A DNA stretch of 64,000 nt from Callipepla californica brunnescens (Eukaryota > Chordata > Aves > Galliformes > Odontophoridae). Below are positions 52,529 to 62,835 of this stretch, piece by piece. The translations under genes were made by a program, and so were the position numbers. A model generated the notes under the pieces. The model did no database searches. It saw nothing but the letters and a program-made list of their open reading frames with translations, and was not told where the DNA came from. The stretch is from the NCBI GenBank assembly GCA_023055505.1, contig JALIRH010000062.1:1193157-1257156 (forward strand), read 5' to 3'. The first letter of the stretch is position 1. Each line of letters opens with the position of its first letter.

Positions 52529-53007
52529 TAAGTAAGTATAAGAGAATTAGAAGATTTGAAGCCTGGAAGCAGGAAGCAGATTCCAGTGAGTCAGTGATGT
52601 CCCACAGGACAATATGCTGCTATAGAGCTTTCATTTTTGTTTCACAAAGGAGACTCGATGTAACTCTTCTTTTATTTGATCTGCTTTGTGTCTTTGTCAT
52701 TCTTACCCTATGAACTTATGTAGTGAAGGACGCTAAACAAGTAGATATTAGTAAAGTCACTCTCTGAGGCTCTGCATAGAAAGCAATAACCTATTGTGCT
52801 CTTTTCTGTAGCACTCTTGGACATAAATATCTCTGAACATCTTACTCTTGCAGCTTAAGTGTAAAGGTTCACTTCTTGTGTAAATCTGTATTCACAGTCA
52901 TTATCTTAAATAAGGTATTTATGTCTGTGAAGATGTGTTATGCTCAATAGAGATTTAGCTCAGGTTAATCCAAAGAACCAATGGATCTTTCTTAAAATTA
53001 TCTTCTC
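52529..53007. other. Unique DNA between CR1 copies
   Basis: About 480 bases with no recognised repeat or frame. Confidence 0.5.
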
Positions 53008-53294
53008 AATCATATAATGGAGTCGCAGAATCATAGAGTGGTTTGGGTTAGAAAGTATCTTGAAGATCAGCTGGTTCCAAGCCCTCTGCTATAGGCAAGA
53101 ACACCTCCCACTAGGCAAGGCTGCCCAAAGCCCCATTCAGCCTGGCCCTGTGCACTTCCAGGGAAGAACACCCACAACCTCAACTGTGCGATCAGTTCCA
53201 GTGTCTCACCACCCTCACATTAAATAATTTCTTCCTAATATCTGGCCAGACTTTACACTCATGTAGTTTAAAATAATTTCTCCTTGTACTGTTA
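53008..53294 (-). mobile_element. CR1 LINE 3' fragment
   Basis: A tail with extra degenerate octamers (aatcatataatgg, cagaatcatagagtgg) precedes 'tttgggttagaaagtatctt' and the blocks for the ORF2 C-terminus. It is 5'-truncated near 53294. Confidence 0.91.
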
Positions 53295-55774
53295 TATTTA
53301 TTAAAATTCTATGTAATGTTAGTTAATGAAATTCCAGTTAGTATTAATTAACTCATTGTTGAGCATACCTGTTAACATTACAGATATCATAATGTTTCCA
53401 GCTCAAGAGCAAAGATTCACTGCATGAACTTAGTATTGAATTAACTCTAAGGTGTGAAATAAGGTTTGATAATGGTTTTCTATTATCTATTTTATGCAGC
53501 TATTTTCTGCAGTGTATGGTATCCATATCAAAGACATACTTAAGGTCAAATTATGAAGGCTATTCTCATGAGCAATGTTCTACTACATTCATCATGTTTC
53601 AACACAACACAGATTATCTGTATGAAATGTATGCTATCAGATTTGCTTTTGAGACTGTGATTAAAATATTTTCTTTTATTACCAAACTAAAAGCAAGAAA
53701 ACTCTCAAGAGGTCTAACTTCGATAGAATAAAAAAGGAATAATCTACACTGCATCTGTAGCCCATATCCTGTATTTCACTCAGAAATCTTGAGTCCAGAA
53801 GCATGTAAAAGAGAATAAAAGTGGAAGCCTGGCTGAATGCTCTGGGAAAAAAAAAAAAAAAAAAGGTTCCAGTCCTTCACAACCTATATTTTTCTGTAAT
53901 TCAATACTGAAACTGAGTTGTACGTAATTCACATGCTTTGTTAATTGTACTTAAAAGTAGCACACGTGTTTTGTCACGAAAATGTAAGAACATCAACAAC
54001 CATAATGCTATTCTGTTAGAAAATAACATGTGAGTGACTAGATAATTTCTTTTTGAGCACACAGGGCTTATTTTTCTTAAGCAAGCACATACATCTGACA
54101 GTCAGACACTGGAAAACAGGAAATGAAAAACGTAGCCAGTTGGCCAAGATTAAATTTGAATTTTGCAAGCATGAATATAAATGTAAACTTCATTTTCAAA
54201 TGAAAAGTGGGAGGAAATGTAGTATGACTCACAAAATCCTAACAAAAAAACTGTTATTTGCTTGTATGTAAATTCTCAGTCTTATTTTTAATTCATGTAA
54301 CTTTTCACGTAAGTATCACTTTTAGGTCTTGAGTCCAAAGGCAGTGGAAAGATCTATTTTGGTGTCTATGTTAAAATGTCTGAATATACAAATGACTTGG
54401 TTTTCAGAACTGTTGTACAGTTTTCATTTCCTTATATTGTTTTAAAAAAAAATTGTTTGGGATTAATGAACATTGAGCATGAATGCAAATTAATTCCATG
54501 CTTCCACATGGCTAATTTACCCTAATTTGACCAAAGGTAACGCTTAAAAAGAGCAAAACAAAACCCTTCAGCTGACGCTATTGAAGTTTTGTGCAACTTT
54601 ATGCAGTCATTGAAGCATGACTGTGTCCAGTAAGTGGTATTAAGTGAATTACTGCCGTGATTATTTAAACACAAACAACAGTTAAATTGTTTGTTAATGT
54701 TTTGGTAACGTGGCATGATGGAAACAAGTTAAAAATAATCAACACTCATTCACTGTGCAACTGCCCATCTGACTCCAACATTTTTGTTTCATCCATGAAA
54801 GAGGTTCTTTTTTTTTTATTTATAGGTAGAAATATAGATTTAGAAAATACTTTGGTTTATTTAGTAAAGGATGAAAAGTAGGGGACTCTTAAATAGTGGC
54901 AAATCAAGTTAATGAGAGTTTAGCCTAAGTATTCAGTGAAAGGGGAATTGACAAGTTTGTTTCCTCAGTAGATTGCACCATTTATAGCAGAAAGGGATAA
55001 CAGAAATGGAAAATTAAAACATGGATTTTTGTTTCCATGAATTCCCACCAATGTGTTTTTACAGGATAATAACAATTACTTCTGATTTACATCATTCAGA
55101 ATTATAATTATGCTTTTCCATTAGAAGTGTCTTCTTTGTGTTTTCTTAATGCAGGAGAAGCTCTGATGTCTCTAAATCGTCAAATCAGCTGCAATGTTCT
55201 AGTCCACAGCTAAATTTCATTGCATGTATCTTCTTGTAGTAACCAGAGGGCTTTACAGCATTGCAGTACACTGCATCCACGTTAACAATTAAAGGGATAG
55301 AAGCATTTACTAATGTACTTTGGCTCTGATCATATTTCCAGTGGTATCAATTGCTTAAGTCATCATTTCTTTTCCTCTAAATCTTTGTCACACTTAACAC
55401 TTAACTTTGAGGCAGAGTGCTTCATCTGCTACTGGGAGCTAAGGTCTGCTGAAAATTCTTTCCCTCTTATCAGTTTCATGGTAGTTTACAGGCTTGGTAT
55501 TATCCATTCACCAAGGGAGAGGACTGAAAATTAGCAGATAATGATCTCAGTTGTGTTTTCAAACTGTAACCCATTTACCTCATCTGGACTCCAGAGCTTT
55601 GAGGTAATGTGATAGATGGAAAATACTATTGCTGTGTGAGGTCCAAAAATCGTGTGTTTTTGAGATCTCATCAGTCTGCTCTGGGAGTTAAAATGAGAGG
55701 AGTGCTCTTTATTTCACTGGTGAGACATGTCACTAAGATATTGCTTTTCCAGTGACTAAATCAGCACCACTTAA
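53295..55774. other. Unique AT-rich DNA
   Basis: Includes an A18 run (53847-53864) preceded by AATAAA, treated under findings. Short frames at 53516, 54053, 54522 and 55313 have no family resemblance. Confidence 0.5.
53847..53864. repeat. Poly-A tract (18 bases)
   Basis: Uninterrupted A run. The hexamer AATAAA lies 27 bases upstream (53814-53819), the spacing of a genuine cleavage signal, so a retrocopied tail is possible but unproven. Confidence 0.9.
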
Positions 55775-57520
55775 AATCATAAAATTATTGATCACCAAGG
55801 TTGGAAAAAGCCTCCAAGATCACCCAGTCCATCCATCCACCTATCTCCAATAGTTCTCACTAGATGATGTCCCTCAACACAACGCTGAAGCATTCCTTGA
55901 ATGTCTCCAGGGTCCAGTACCCCTGGGGAACACCACCCATGACCAGCTGGATTTAACTTCATTTACCACCACTCTCTGGGTCTGAAACTCTATCCAGCTC
56001 CTTACCCAGCAGAGAGTTTACCTGATCAAGCAATGGGCTGCCAGCTTCTCCAGGATACTGTAGGAGACAGTGTCAAAGGCTTTGTTGAAGTCAAGGTAAA
56101 CCACATCAGCAGCCTTTCCCTCATCCACCAGTCAGGTCACTAGATCATTAAAGGAGATTGGGTTGACCAAGCAAGACCTGCTTTTCATGAACCCATGCTA
56201 TCTAGGCCTGATCCTTTGGTTGTCCTGCACAATCCTGAATCATGGGGGGGTTATTCTGCTCCACATCTGAGACTTCCAGGTCAGAGAGTAAAGTACCCTT
56301 AGGATAACTGGTCTGACTTTTAAAGACAGACTTAAAGAATGCATTGAGAACCTCAACCTTTTCCTTATCCTCAGTGGTCACATTCCCAGCCACATACAGT
56401 AAAGAATGCAGAGTCTCCTTGCTCATCCAACTACTGTTATTATATTTGTAATATTTAGTTTCTCATTCTCTTTTACCCCAGTGGCCAAACTGAGTTCAAG
56501 ATGGTCTTTTGCCTTTCTAACTTTCTCCCTGCACATCCTAACAACTTCTCTGTACTCCCATGGAGTTGCCTGTTCCTTCTTCCACAGGAAATAGATTCTC
56601 TTTTTCTCCTGGAGCCTCAGTAAAATCTCCCTGTACATTCACACCAATCTTCTTCCCTGGCAGAAAATTTTGCAGCTCAGGGTGACAGCCTGCTTCTGCG
56701 CCTTTTAGATCTCCTTCTCAAGGAGCAATCTTCCTTCCTGGACCTCTTTTTTTTATCATAAGTCCAAGGTAGCAGTTTTGGTGTCTGCTCTCCTGGCTCC
56801 ACCAAGAATTGAGAACTCTACCATTTCATGGTCACTCTGTCCAAGAAAATCTCCAATCTCCACATCTCCCACGAGACCCTTCCTGTTTGTGAACAGCAGG
56901 TCTAGCAGGGCAGCTCCCCTGGTAGGCTCTGTCACAAGCTTCAGAAGGGAGTTATCTCTCATACACTCTAGAAACCTACTAGACTGCTTTTTCTGTGCTG
57001 CTTTGTATTACCAGCATATATCATGGAAGTTGAAGTCCCCCATGAGAACAAAGGGCTATAGACTGCACAGCTTATTTCAGCTGCTTGCAGAGTGCCTCAA
57101 ACGTGTATAAATGACCTCAACCAGGATGTCTGCCTTGATGGCCCTTTCCCTGATCCTTACCCATAGAGATTCAACTTTATCATGACCAGCCACAAACTAA
57201 AAACATCAAAACACTCACTAACACAGAAAGCCACACCACCACCCCTCCTTCCTCATTTATCCTTTCTGAAGATCCTGTGGCCATACATTGCAGCATTCCA
57301 GATGTGGGTGTAATCCCACCATGTTTCTGTAATGATAATCAAATAATAGTTTGCCTGCTGTACAATGGCTTCCATCTCCTCATGTTTGTTGGCCGTGATG
57401 TAGATACACATGGTGTAGGTGCACTTCAGCTGAGCCCCTAATCTTGTTATTGCTTAAACTTGAAGGATTTCTCCTCAGCTCTGCTACCTTCTCCCTCAGA
57501 GAGACATCTGAAAAGCAGAA
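55775..57520 (-). mobile_element. CR1 LINE, 1.75 kb, endonuclease region with deleted RT
   Basis: The tail (aatcataaaattattgatc) and a short 3'UTR join at about 55912 to the post-catalytic RT block 'cccctggggaacaccaccc'. At about 56240 the sequence jumps to the start of the RT domain (minus frame 56202-56426: DKEKVEVLNAFFKSVF). Upstream follow the linker (minus frame 56423-56638: VRKAKDHLELSLATGVKENE) and the endonuclease C-terminus (minus frame 56756-56962), where the catalytic SDH triad is intact (QSDHEMVEF, about 56821-56839). Sequence to about 57520 covers the N-terminal side of the endonuclease. Two internal deletions remove the RT core, and frameshifts separate the blocks. Confidence 0.9.
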
Positions 57521-57994
57521 ATGCTTTTTAAGTTCTTCTGTCAACTCATTCCCGTTTCCATACCTCTAGAAGAACATGAAAAGAAGGATACCCCACAAAA
57601 CACTTCTCACTAAGCTAAAGATCTTCAATGTCATATCCTTCCTCATATTTCAATTCTTCAATAAAATTGTCATAAGAATTCATAAATACCCTGTTGCTTT
57701 CAGAAAAATAGATAGGCATTCTTCAAATAATTTAATAAAATGATTTTGCTAGAATGAATTGCAGTTTGAATATAGAATGATGGCTAACATTTACTGTATA
57801 TATCAATAAAATCTACTTTTTTTTCCCATCCAAGTAGAAGAAATGTGAATACATCCTTTATAGGGCAACTTTTTTCTTATTTCTTTTGTCTACCTTTATA
57901 GATATGACCCTTGCTTATATTGTGATAAATAAAGAATTATAAGCTCCATGAGGAAGCCACTGCATCTCTTTGCTTCTTCCTTGGCAGCCCAGGA
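57521..57994. other. Unique DNA
   Basis: AT-rich; no recognised repeat or frame. The right edge of the preceding CR1 is approximate, so the first bases could still belong to it. Confidence 0.45.
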
Positions 57995-58124
57995 AGAATC
58001 ACAGAATGACAGAATTGTAGGGGTTGGAAGGGGCCTCTAGAGATCATTGAGTCCAACCCCCCTGCCATAGCAGGCTCCCTAGACTAGGTTACGCATTTAG
58101 TCATCCAGGAGGGTCTTGAACACC
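57995..58124 (-). mobile_element. CR1 LINE, 3' part, split by an LTR
   Basis: Tail 'agaatcacagaatgacagaa' followed by 'ggggttggaaggggcctcta' and 'gagtccaacccccctgccat'. The CR1 text stops at 'cttgaacacc' (58115-58124) and resumes at 58643 with 'ctccagaaaatgagactcc', showing that a foreign segment was inserted in between. Confidence 0.9.
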
Positions 58125-58637
58125 TGTCAAGGAGTTATCTCTAGATCTGAGTCTGCAACAGGGACACACATACATACACATGCATACAAACAAAACAAAA
58201 CAAAACAAAACAAAAAAAAACAGAGCAGCATGGCCTGCCCAGAGTCCTTGCAATCCGGGAGAGCAGGAGAGGGGGAGGGGTGCAGAGATAGCAGATAGGA
58301 AGAAAATCTGAAAAGATCTGAGGAGGAATGGAGATTTACTAAATCTAATAAAATCAAACAAAATGAGGGAGACAAGAGAGACTCCAAAAAAATATAAAAT
58401 AATTTTAAAAAGAGAGACTACAGGGAAAGCACATGTGCTTTTCTCCACAGCAAAATTGAGAGGAAGAACAATAGCTCCACTGATCTCTGGCCAGGAGCTC
58501 TACCCTTCTTCCTCTGCCCATCAACTCGAATTCCGCTCCTTCCCCTGCCATCCCAGAACATTTACTCTTTAACTCTCATCGTTTTTCATAATGTTCTGTT
58601 GTGGAATACTGACAACAAAAACTACAAGAGCACAACA
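58125..58637 (-). mobile_element. Solo LTR (same family as 1576-2150) inside a CR1
   Basis: Read on the minus strand the 513-bp segment starts TGTTGTG and ends TTGACA. It aligns block by block with the LTR at 1576-2150: a 'tttttgttgt...tattccaca' start, 'gagagttaaagag', 'ctcattttgtttgatt' and 'tttagtaaat...cctcctcagatc'. About 55 bases of the central A/T-rich segment are missing. The flanks aacacc (58119-58124) and agcatc (58638-58643) differ only by transitions at two positions and may be a decayed target duplication. The minus frame 58101-58448 is an artefact. Confidence 0.8.
58188..58220. repeat. (AAAAC)n in the LTR
   Basis: Several AAAAC units ending in a 9-base A run, preceded by CATA-type units (58167-58185). 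On the LTR's own strand this is (GTTTT)n. The 1576 LTR lacks it, so it arose or expanded in this copy. Confidence 0.9.
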
Positions 58638-58715
58638 AGCATCTCCAGAAAATGAGACTCCGCAACCTCTCTTGGCAACCTGTTCCAGTGCTCCATCACC
58701 CTTGCAGTGAAGAAG
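58638..58715 (-). mobile_element. CR1 LINE, 5' part beyond the LTR
   Basis: Continues the CR1 of 57995-58124 with 'gcaacctctcttggcaacct' and 'ttccagtgctccatcaccct', then is lost near 58715. Confidence 0.85.
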
Positions 58716-60206
58716 TACCTAAGCACTCATGTAGTAAGTACTTAGGTAAGTTAAAGCATTCACACAAAACAGATAAAAAAGATTCATGGTCTATGGATAT
58801 CAACATGGAAAAAGATCTACAGACAATGGCTGGAGTATCAAATGTGCTATGAAGGAATCTATACGTACTAGTCATCTCTGAGAAAGTGAACACAAGGCCT
58901 CAATAAATTATACTCTAAAAAGGCAAGTATGGGAAAGATTTTATTAGTTGAATTGGTTAAATACTTGCCTAATCTTCATAATGATTATGATGATTTTTTG
59001 CCTTATCGAATAGCATGTTCTTAAAAGAAAGAGAATTAGGAAAGGGCAAATCATAAAAAAGTTTCCTCTTTACTCTGTAGTAGTTAAACTGCAAGCCAAT
59101 TAGGAAATAAACTTCTTCAGAGGGATGGAAAACATCCATCCATGTCCTAAAAATGAAATAAAGTTTGGTGTTGTTGTTGGAAAAAGCCAGTGCTGTTTTC
59201 AGCTTCATAACAATGGCAGCAAGTAAACAATCCCATTTCAGAAATACACGATTATGTTCAGTTCATCTTTAACTGAAACACTTTAATAAGCCACTTGGTA
59301 CTAAGAGGCTTTGCTAAGCTCCCAGCTGACTCTTGAATTAGCACAGCTGACCCTGTTGTACTTAGCCACTTGCATACTAACTAGGTGATCAATTTTCTTT
59401 TATTTTAATGCTTAAAAATGTGTTGTCCTGCTGCAGTTACTCCTGTTCATAGTCTTTCATGAATAATTAGCAATCAAAAAGGAAAGGTAGTATCTTTTTT
59501 CAAAGCAACTTCCTCAACTCCCATTAATCATCTGTGATTAGCTGCAAAATCTCCAGGGCTACCATCATTCTTTGAAGCTCTATTTAGTATGGCTGAGTAT
59601 GCCAGTGATAGCACTGACATGACCATTTTGAAAATATTTGATCTGCTTTTTGTACTGTACTTTCTTTTATGGTGTGCACGTATACCCTCATGGTCTGACA
59701 TGCACGCATTTTCACTGTATTAAATAAAATAATCATACAAGAAACTATACAGAGGATGCTAGTACAATAACAATTAAAACACAGTACGCATTAGAAGTGT
59801 TGTGCAAACACTGACCATCCGATCTTCACAGCACCATTACAAGACAGCTAATTATGTGTTACTATTCCAATTTCATACCCAGGCATGCAAAGGTCTGACC
59901 CTGATGTGTTCTGAGCATTAACATATACTCTGTACTGCAGAGGATTATGGGAGAATGAAGTTTTTGGAAAACACTTAATCACAAGATCTGCATGCAAGTG
60001 TTTGATAAATGCTTATATTTAATAAAAAATACATACCCTCTGAATCTCCTGTTAAAAGTATATGCAATTTCTCAGTACACGTGGCTACTTCTATCAGAAC
60101 ATAAAATATGAATCAACCTCTTTTGAATATGGTGTCATTAATAATTTTCTGTTAAAGTGGGGACTTGGAAGTTCCTGTCACTATTGTTATTTGCTCACTG
60201 AGACAT
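58716..60206. other. Unique DNA with regulatory-like texture
   Basis: No repeat family recognised. The stretch 59280-59650 is repeat-free and has several ATTA/TAAT cores; see findings. The frame 58969-59208 (minus) is unrecognised. Confidence 0.45.
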
Positions 60207-60211
60207 GCCAC

Positions 60212-61173
60212 TTAATTTATCTGGCAGGGTTTAGGTAAAAAAGAAGCTGCAGAGGTAGCTTCTACAAGAGGAGTCCAGAAGCTTTCCCATGTCAGATCAC
60301 AGACGACTCCAGACAGATTCTAATGCCAAACCTGAGCCTGTGAACAATGCTGGTTGTGCCTCTGTAAGAGCAGGTTTAAGAACGGGACAAAAACTGCTGC
60401 ACAACAGCAGATGGGAGGGAGAAAAACAGCTCTGCAGCCCCCAAGGCCAGCACTTCAGCAGTGCAAGAGGTGCTCCAGGCATAGAAGAGAAGCACTTTGC
60501 AGCCCAGGAGAGGCCCATGGACTCCCCTTGCAACAGAAACAGAGGTACAGCCCATGGAGAGACCCTCTGGGAGCACCCCAGTCTAAAGATGCAGCCCATG
60601 GGGAGAAGCCCATGGGGAGAAGGTGGTTCAGGAGTGTTGGGGAATCTGCTGCTCTTGGGGACCAGTGTGGAACAGTGCCTCAGTGGTGGGCTTTGTTGTA
60701 CAGAGCTGTGTTGGAACTGTACTGGGACAGATGCAGCTCTTGGGAAGCCCATGAAGATGGATCTTTGAAGGAAGTATAGCATCCTGTGAGATGGACCTTA
60801 CGTTAGCAGCAGCAGCAGAGAGTGATGATGGAGAAGTGGCAGAGACAACGTGTCATGGATTGACAGAAGTCTCCATTCCCTGTTATCCTACTGTGCTTGT
60901 GGGGAGGAGGTAGAAGGGGGTGGATTGGAGGAAGGTGTTTTTAGTTTGCTTTTAGTTCTCAGTGATCTATTCTGCTAACAAAAGGCAATAAATTATATTA
61001 ATGTCCCTATACTGAGTTTATTTCTCCATTGAGTGACCAGTGAGTAACCTTCTTGTCCTTATTTCAGCCCCTGAGCCCATTTCTGTTGCATTTTCTCCCC
61101 CTCTTCCTTTGTAGGACACACAATGAGAGAACTGTGATGGAGTATATCTCTCCATTAGGGTGAAATCATCACA
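60212..61173 (+). mobile_element. Solo LTR of a third avian ERVL-like family
   Basis: A purine-rich, repetitive 5' half (blocks such as 'gctgcagaggtagcttctac', 'gcagcccatggggagaagcc') is followed by 'ggcagagacaacgtgtcatg', an AATAAA at 60987, 'gagtttatttctcc' and 'ccttatttcagcccctgagc', the order found in a widespread avian ERV LTR. It ends 'gaaatcatcaca'. The pentamer gccac at 60207-60211 recurs at 61174-61178, a plausible 5-bp target duplication, although the 5' terminus is TT rather than TG. Frames of 141-161 codons on both strands across 60289-60782 reflect the GC-richer repetitive half and are not genes. Confidence 0.78.
60987..60992 (+). promoter_or_regulatory. LTR polyadenylation signal AATAAA
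   Basis: Canonical hexamer in the expected position of the R region of the LTR at 60212-61173, about 186 bases before its 3' end. Activity cannot be judged from sequence. Confidence 0.55.
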
Positions 61174-61627
61174 GCCACAGATCGTCAGCCTCTGTTTTTC
61201 TCTACACACTTAAGTACTAACAACAGACCTAAGAAGTACATGAGACTTTATATCCAACACCATTCTTTATGAAGCCCATTCTTGTTTTCAGCAGTGGGAT
61301 TTAATTTGGACTGCATGGTATATGGGGATCCTATAGATGACTTAAAATGTCTTATACTATGAAACATGAGAATCACACTTGAGATAACATAAGGATTATT
61401 TTGTCAGGTTATTAATTATTCAGTCACCTCCAGGCTAATTTGAACCCAAACTGAAACTTAACTGACCTATGAGAAATAACAACAGATTATAAATAATGAC
61501 TGAGGTATATAAGTATTTATGGGTACTGACAGAATACACCCTTTACATGTACACTGTTATCCTTCTAGATTTTTATAGCTTGAATAGACTCATCACTGTT
61601 AAAAAAATATAGTATAGATATACTTCG
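61174..61627. other. Unique DNA
   Basis: About 450 bases between an LTR and a CR1; no recognised repeat or gene apart from the candidate target duplication gccac at its left edge. Confidence 0.5.
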
Positions 61628-62070
61628 CAGAATCACTGTGTCATTGAGTCCAACCCCCTGCTAACAGATTCCCTACAATAGTTCACACAGGTAGGCATAC
61701 AGATAAGTCTTGAATATTTCCACAAAAGGAGACTTCACAACATTTCTGGGTAACCCATTCCAGTGCTCCATCAACCTCACTGTAAAGAATTCTTCCACAT
61801 GTTTGTATAGGGATTTCCTATGTTCAAGTTTTAGGACACTGCTCCTTGTCATATTGCTACACAGTGCTGAGAAGAGCCAGACCTCTTCCATTTGCTTCCT
61901 ACTTCCCTTTAGATACTTATAAACATTAATCAGATTCCCCCTCATTCATTTTTTTCTCCAGGCAGAAGAGATGCAGGTTACTCAGCCTTTCTTCATATGG
62001 GAGATGCTCCAGGCCCTTAATTATCTTTGCGGCCCTCTGCTGAACTCCTTGGAGATCTCTGTCCAACTTC
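61628..62070 (-). mobile_element. CR1 LINE 3' fragment
   Basis: A shortened tail (cagaatcactgtg) leads into 'gtcattgagtccaaccccct'. The minus frame 61673-61945 retains the degraded ORF2 C-terminus (YLKGSRKQMEEVWLF, FFTVRLMEHWNGLPRNVV). The family's usual residues at the SDRTRG-like block are altered. It is 5'-truncated near 62070 after 'tctgctgaactccttggag'. Confidence 0.9.
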
Positions 62071-62745
62071 TGCCGTAGTCATCTTTACAAAATATTGTAG
62101 ATAGCCTTGGGGTAACTTTCTGGACAGTGTGTATACATCTGTTTTTAATCACCTCTGCAACTATAGGCAGGTTAATTCCCTCTGTTTTAAGATTCGACTG
62201 AGGAAACATTCACAGCTACACACTTCATTAATATTTTGGCTCCATCTTGCAAAATTAACACCTCAAATTATAAAGGATGGAAAATTTGATCCTGAATACA
62301 GCAATCTATACACAGATCTGAAAGTTTCCATCATGTAATTTCTAAATGTCTACATATTTCATTTTTCTGTCTGCACTTCCTAATTTGATATTATTTTGAT
62401 TTCTCAAACTTATTTTGCCAAGTAAAAGAATGTCTTTTATTTTTAAAAATACCCTTTTGGCATCCAAACTTTTTAAAAATGTTCTTTTTTCATTAAATGT
62501 AAGCTGAAGAATATTTTTGTGTTCACATGTTAAGCTTGAAAGTGTCCTAAGATAGCTGAACAGTGCACGCAAAGGAATGATTTCTCCAGGAGTGGTTCTT
62601 TGTACCAACACAGATGTACAACCTCTATAAAGATTAAAGAAATTCTCAACCAGTAAAATGAAAACAAGCAGTGAAGGAGTCAGTGTGTAATTTCTCCGGA
62701 TTGAATTTAGCTTGAATACAGAAGCAACCCTATGATAAAAAATAA
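62071..62745. other. Unique DNA
   Basis: No recognised repeat or gene. Confidence 0.5.
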
Positions 62746-62835
62746 ATGAAATGAAATGAAATGAAATGAAATGAAATGAAATAAAATAAAATAAAATAAA
62801 ATAAAATAAAATAAAATAAAATAAAATAAAATAAA
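62746..62835. repeat. Compound pentanucleotide microsatellite
   Basis: Seven ATGAA units (62746-62780) are followed without interruption by eleven ATAAA units (62781-62835). On the minus strand this reads as TTTTA-type then TTTCA-type units. The 73-codon minus frame through it is a repeat artefact. Confidence 0.97.

Noticed and set aside
56202..56962. Reading the minus-strand frames as a functional endonuclease-RT gene
   Set aside because: The frames are separated by shifts and stops and the RT core is deleted; this is a dead CR1 copy.
60289..60782. Overlapping frames of 159, 141 and 161 codons on both strands
   Set aside because: They lie in the purine-rich, repetitive half of an LTR; the coincidence of long frames on opposite strands reflects composition, and no protein motif is visible.
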